Source of the DNA: Liolophura sinensis
Lineage: Eukaryota; Mollusca; Polyplacophora; Chitonida; Chitonidae
Length of the DNA stretch: 64,000 nucleotides
Reading direction: 5' to 3'
Assembly (NCBI RefSeq): GCF_032854445.1
Contig: NC_088295.1
Location: 26,151,385-26,215,384 of the forward strand
The position numbers were made by a program, and so were the translations under genes. Under the pieces are notes generated by a model. The model saw nothing but the letters and a program-made list of their open reading frames with translations, was not told where the DNA came from and ran no database searches. The first letter of the stretch is position 1, and the number at the start of each line of letters is the position of its first letter. Below are positions 63,930 through 64,000 of the stretch, in pieces.

Positions 63930-64000
63930 TTAGTTTTTCACATCTGGCGTAAAAACTTTTCAGTCATATGCACGTCGAGGGATCCTTAGGTGAGTGTAAA
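63930..64000 (-). repeat. SINE tail (family B/C type), cut by window end
   Basis: AACTTTTCAGTCATATGCAC and GTCGAGGGATCCTTAGGTG match the antisense of the shared tail of families B/C (TTTTTCAATCATATGACGAC, GGAATCATTAGGGTG). The copy runs off the window. Confidence 0.5.

Overview
This is a window of an animal nuclear genome. Introns have GT..AG borders, one gene has a tiny 16-base exon, polyadenylation signals are present, and much of the DNA is non-coding repeat. The repeat fauna suggests a mollusc: many short tRNA-headed SINEs ending in a CGTCGTATAAGTG / GAGTACGGCGTAAAAC-type tail, plus AAGGGAGATAAC-like words. I recall these from gastropod and bivalve sequences, so the assignment is inference and I do not name a genus. 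There are no operons, rRNA genes, functional tRNA genes, CRISPR arrays or autonomous transposon reading frames.

Layout. At 1-7 kb there are two single-ORF genes of unknown function on the + strand (1005-1736, 243 aa; 5611-6594, 327 aa), both basic, low-complexity and probably nuclear or disordered. At 7.7-9.9 kb there is an ankyrin-repeat gene on the - strand. Its splice junction is good but its main exon is broken by several frameshifts, many at homopolymers. At 12.0-17.5 kb there is a complete nine-exon astacin-family metalloprotease on the + strand (254 aa predicted), with signal peptide, propeptide aspartate switch, zinc site, Met-turn and four cysteines. Its first intron uses a GC donor. 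At 24.3-27.6 kb there is a two-exon - strand gene for an 870-aa nuclear regulator that resembles LRIF1/HBiX1: a PxVxL motif, several LxxLL motifs, several psi-KxE motifs and a C-terminal coiled coil. At 36.8-37.2 kb there is the terminal exon of a gene whose product looks like a PPPDE/LRAT-type papain-fold hydrolase with Ser where the catalytic Cys is expected. Weaker orphan exons are noted near 38.5 and 43.7 kb.

The rest (17.5-24.3, 27.7-36.8 and 37.2-64 kb) is intergenic or intronic DNA. It is filled with SINE copies of at least four heads that share a related 3' tail, one 442-bp TIR element (MITE) at 55.87-56.31 kb, and several tandem arrays. The main arrays are a 33-copy 84-bp satellite at 49.2-52.0 kb with higher-order structure and a hairpin in each unit, a 34-copy 24-bp minisatellite at 56.6-57.4 kb that is open in three frames, and a ~45-bp dimeric minisatellite at 21.2-21.8 kb. 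There are also long TA runs.

The genes are unrelated in function and look like ordinary neighbours in a gene-poor, repeat-rich region. The best leads for something undescribed are the two arrays, the modular SINE superfamily with shared tails and fold-back pairs, and the apparent Cys-to-Ser papain-fold protein.
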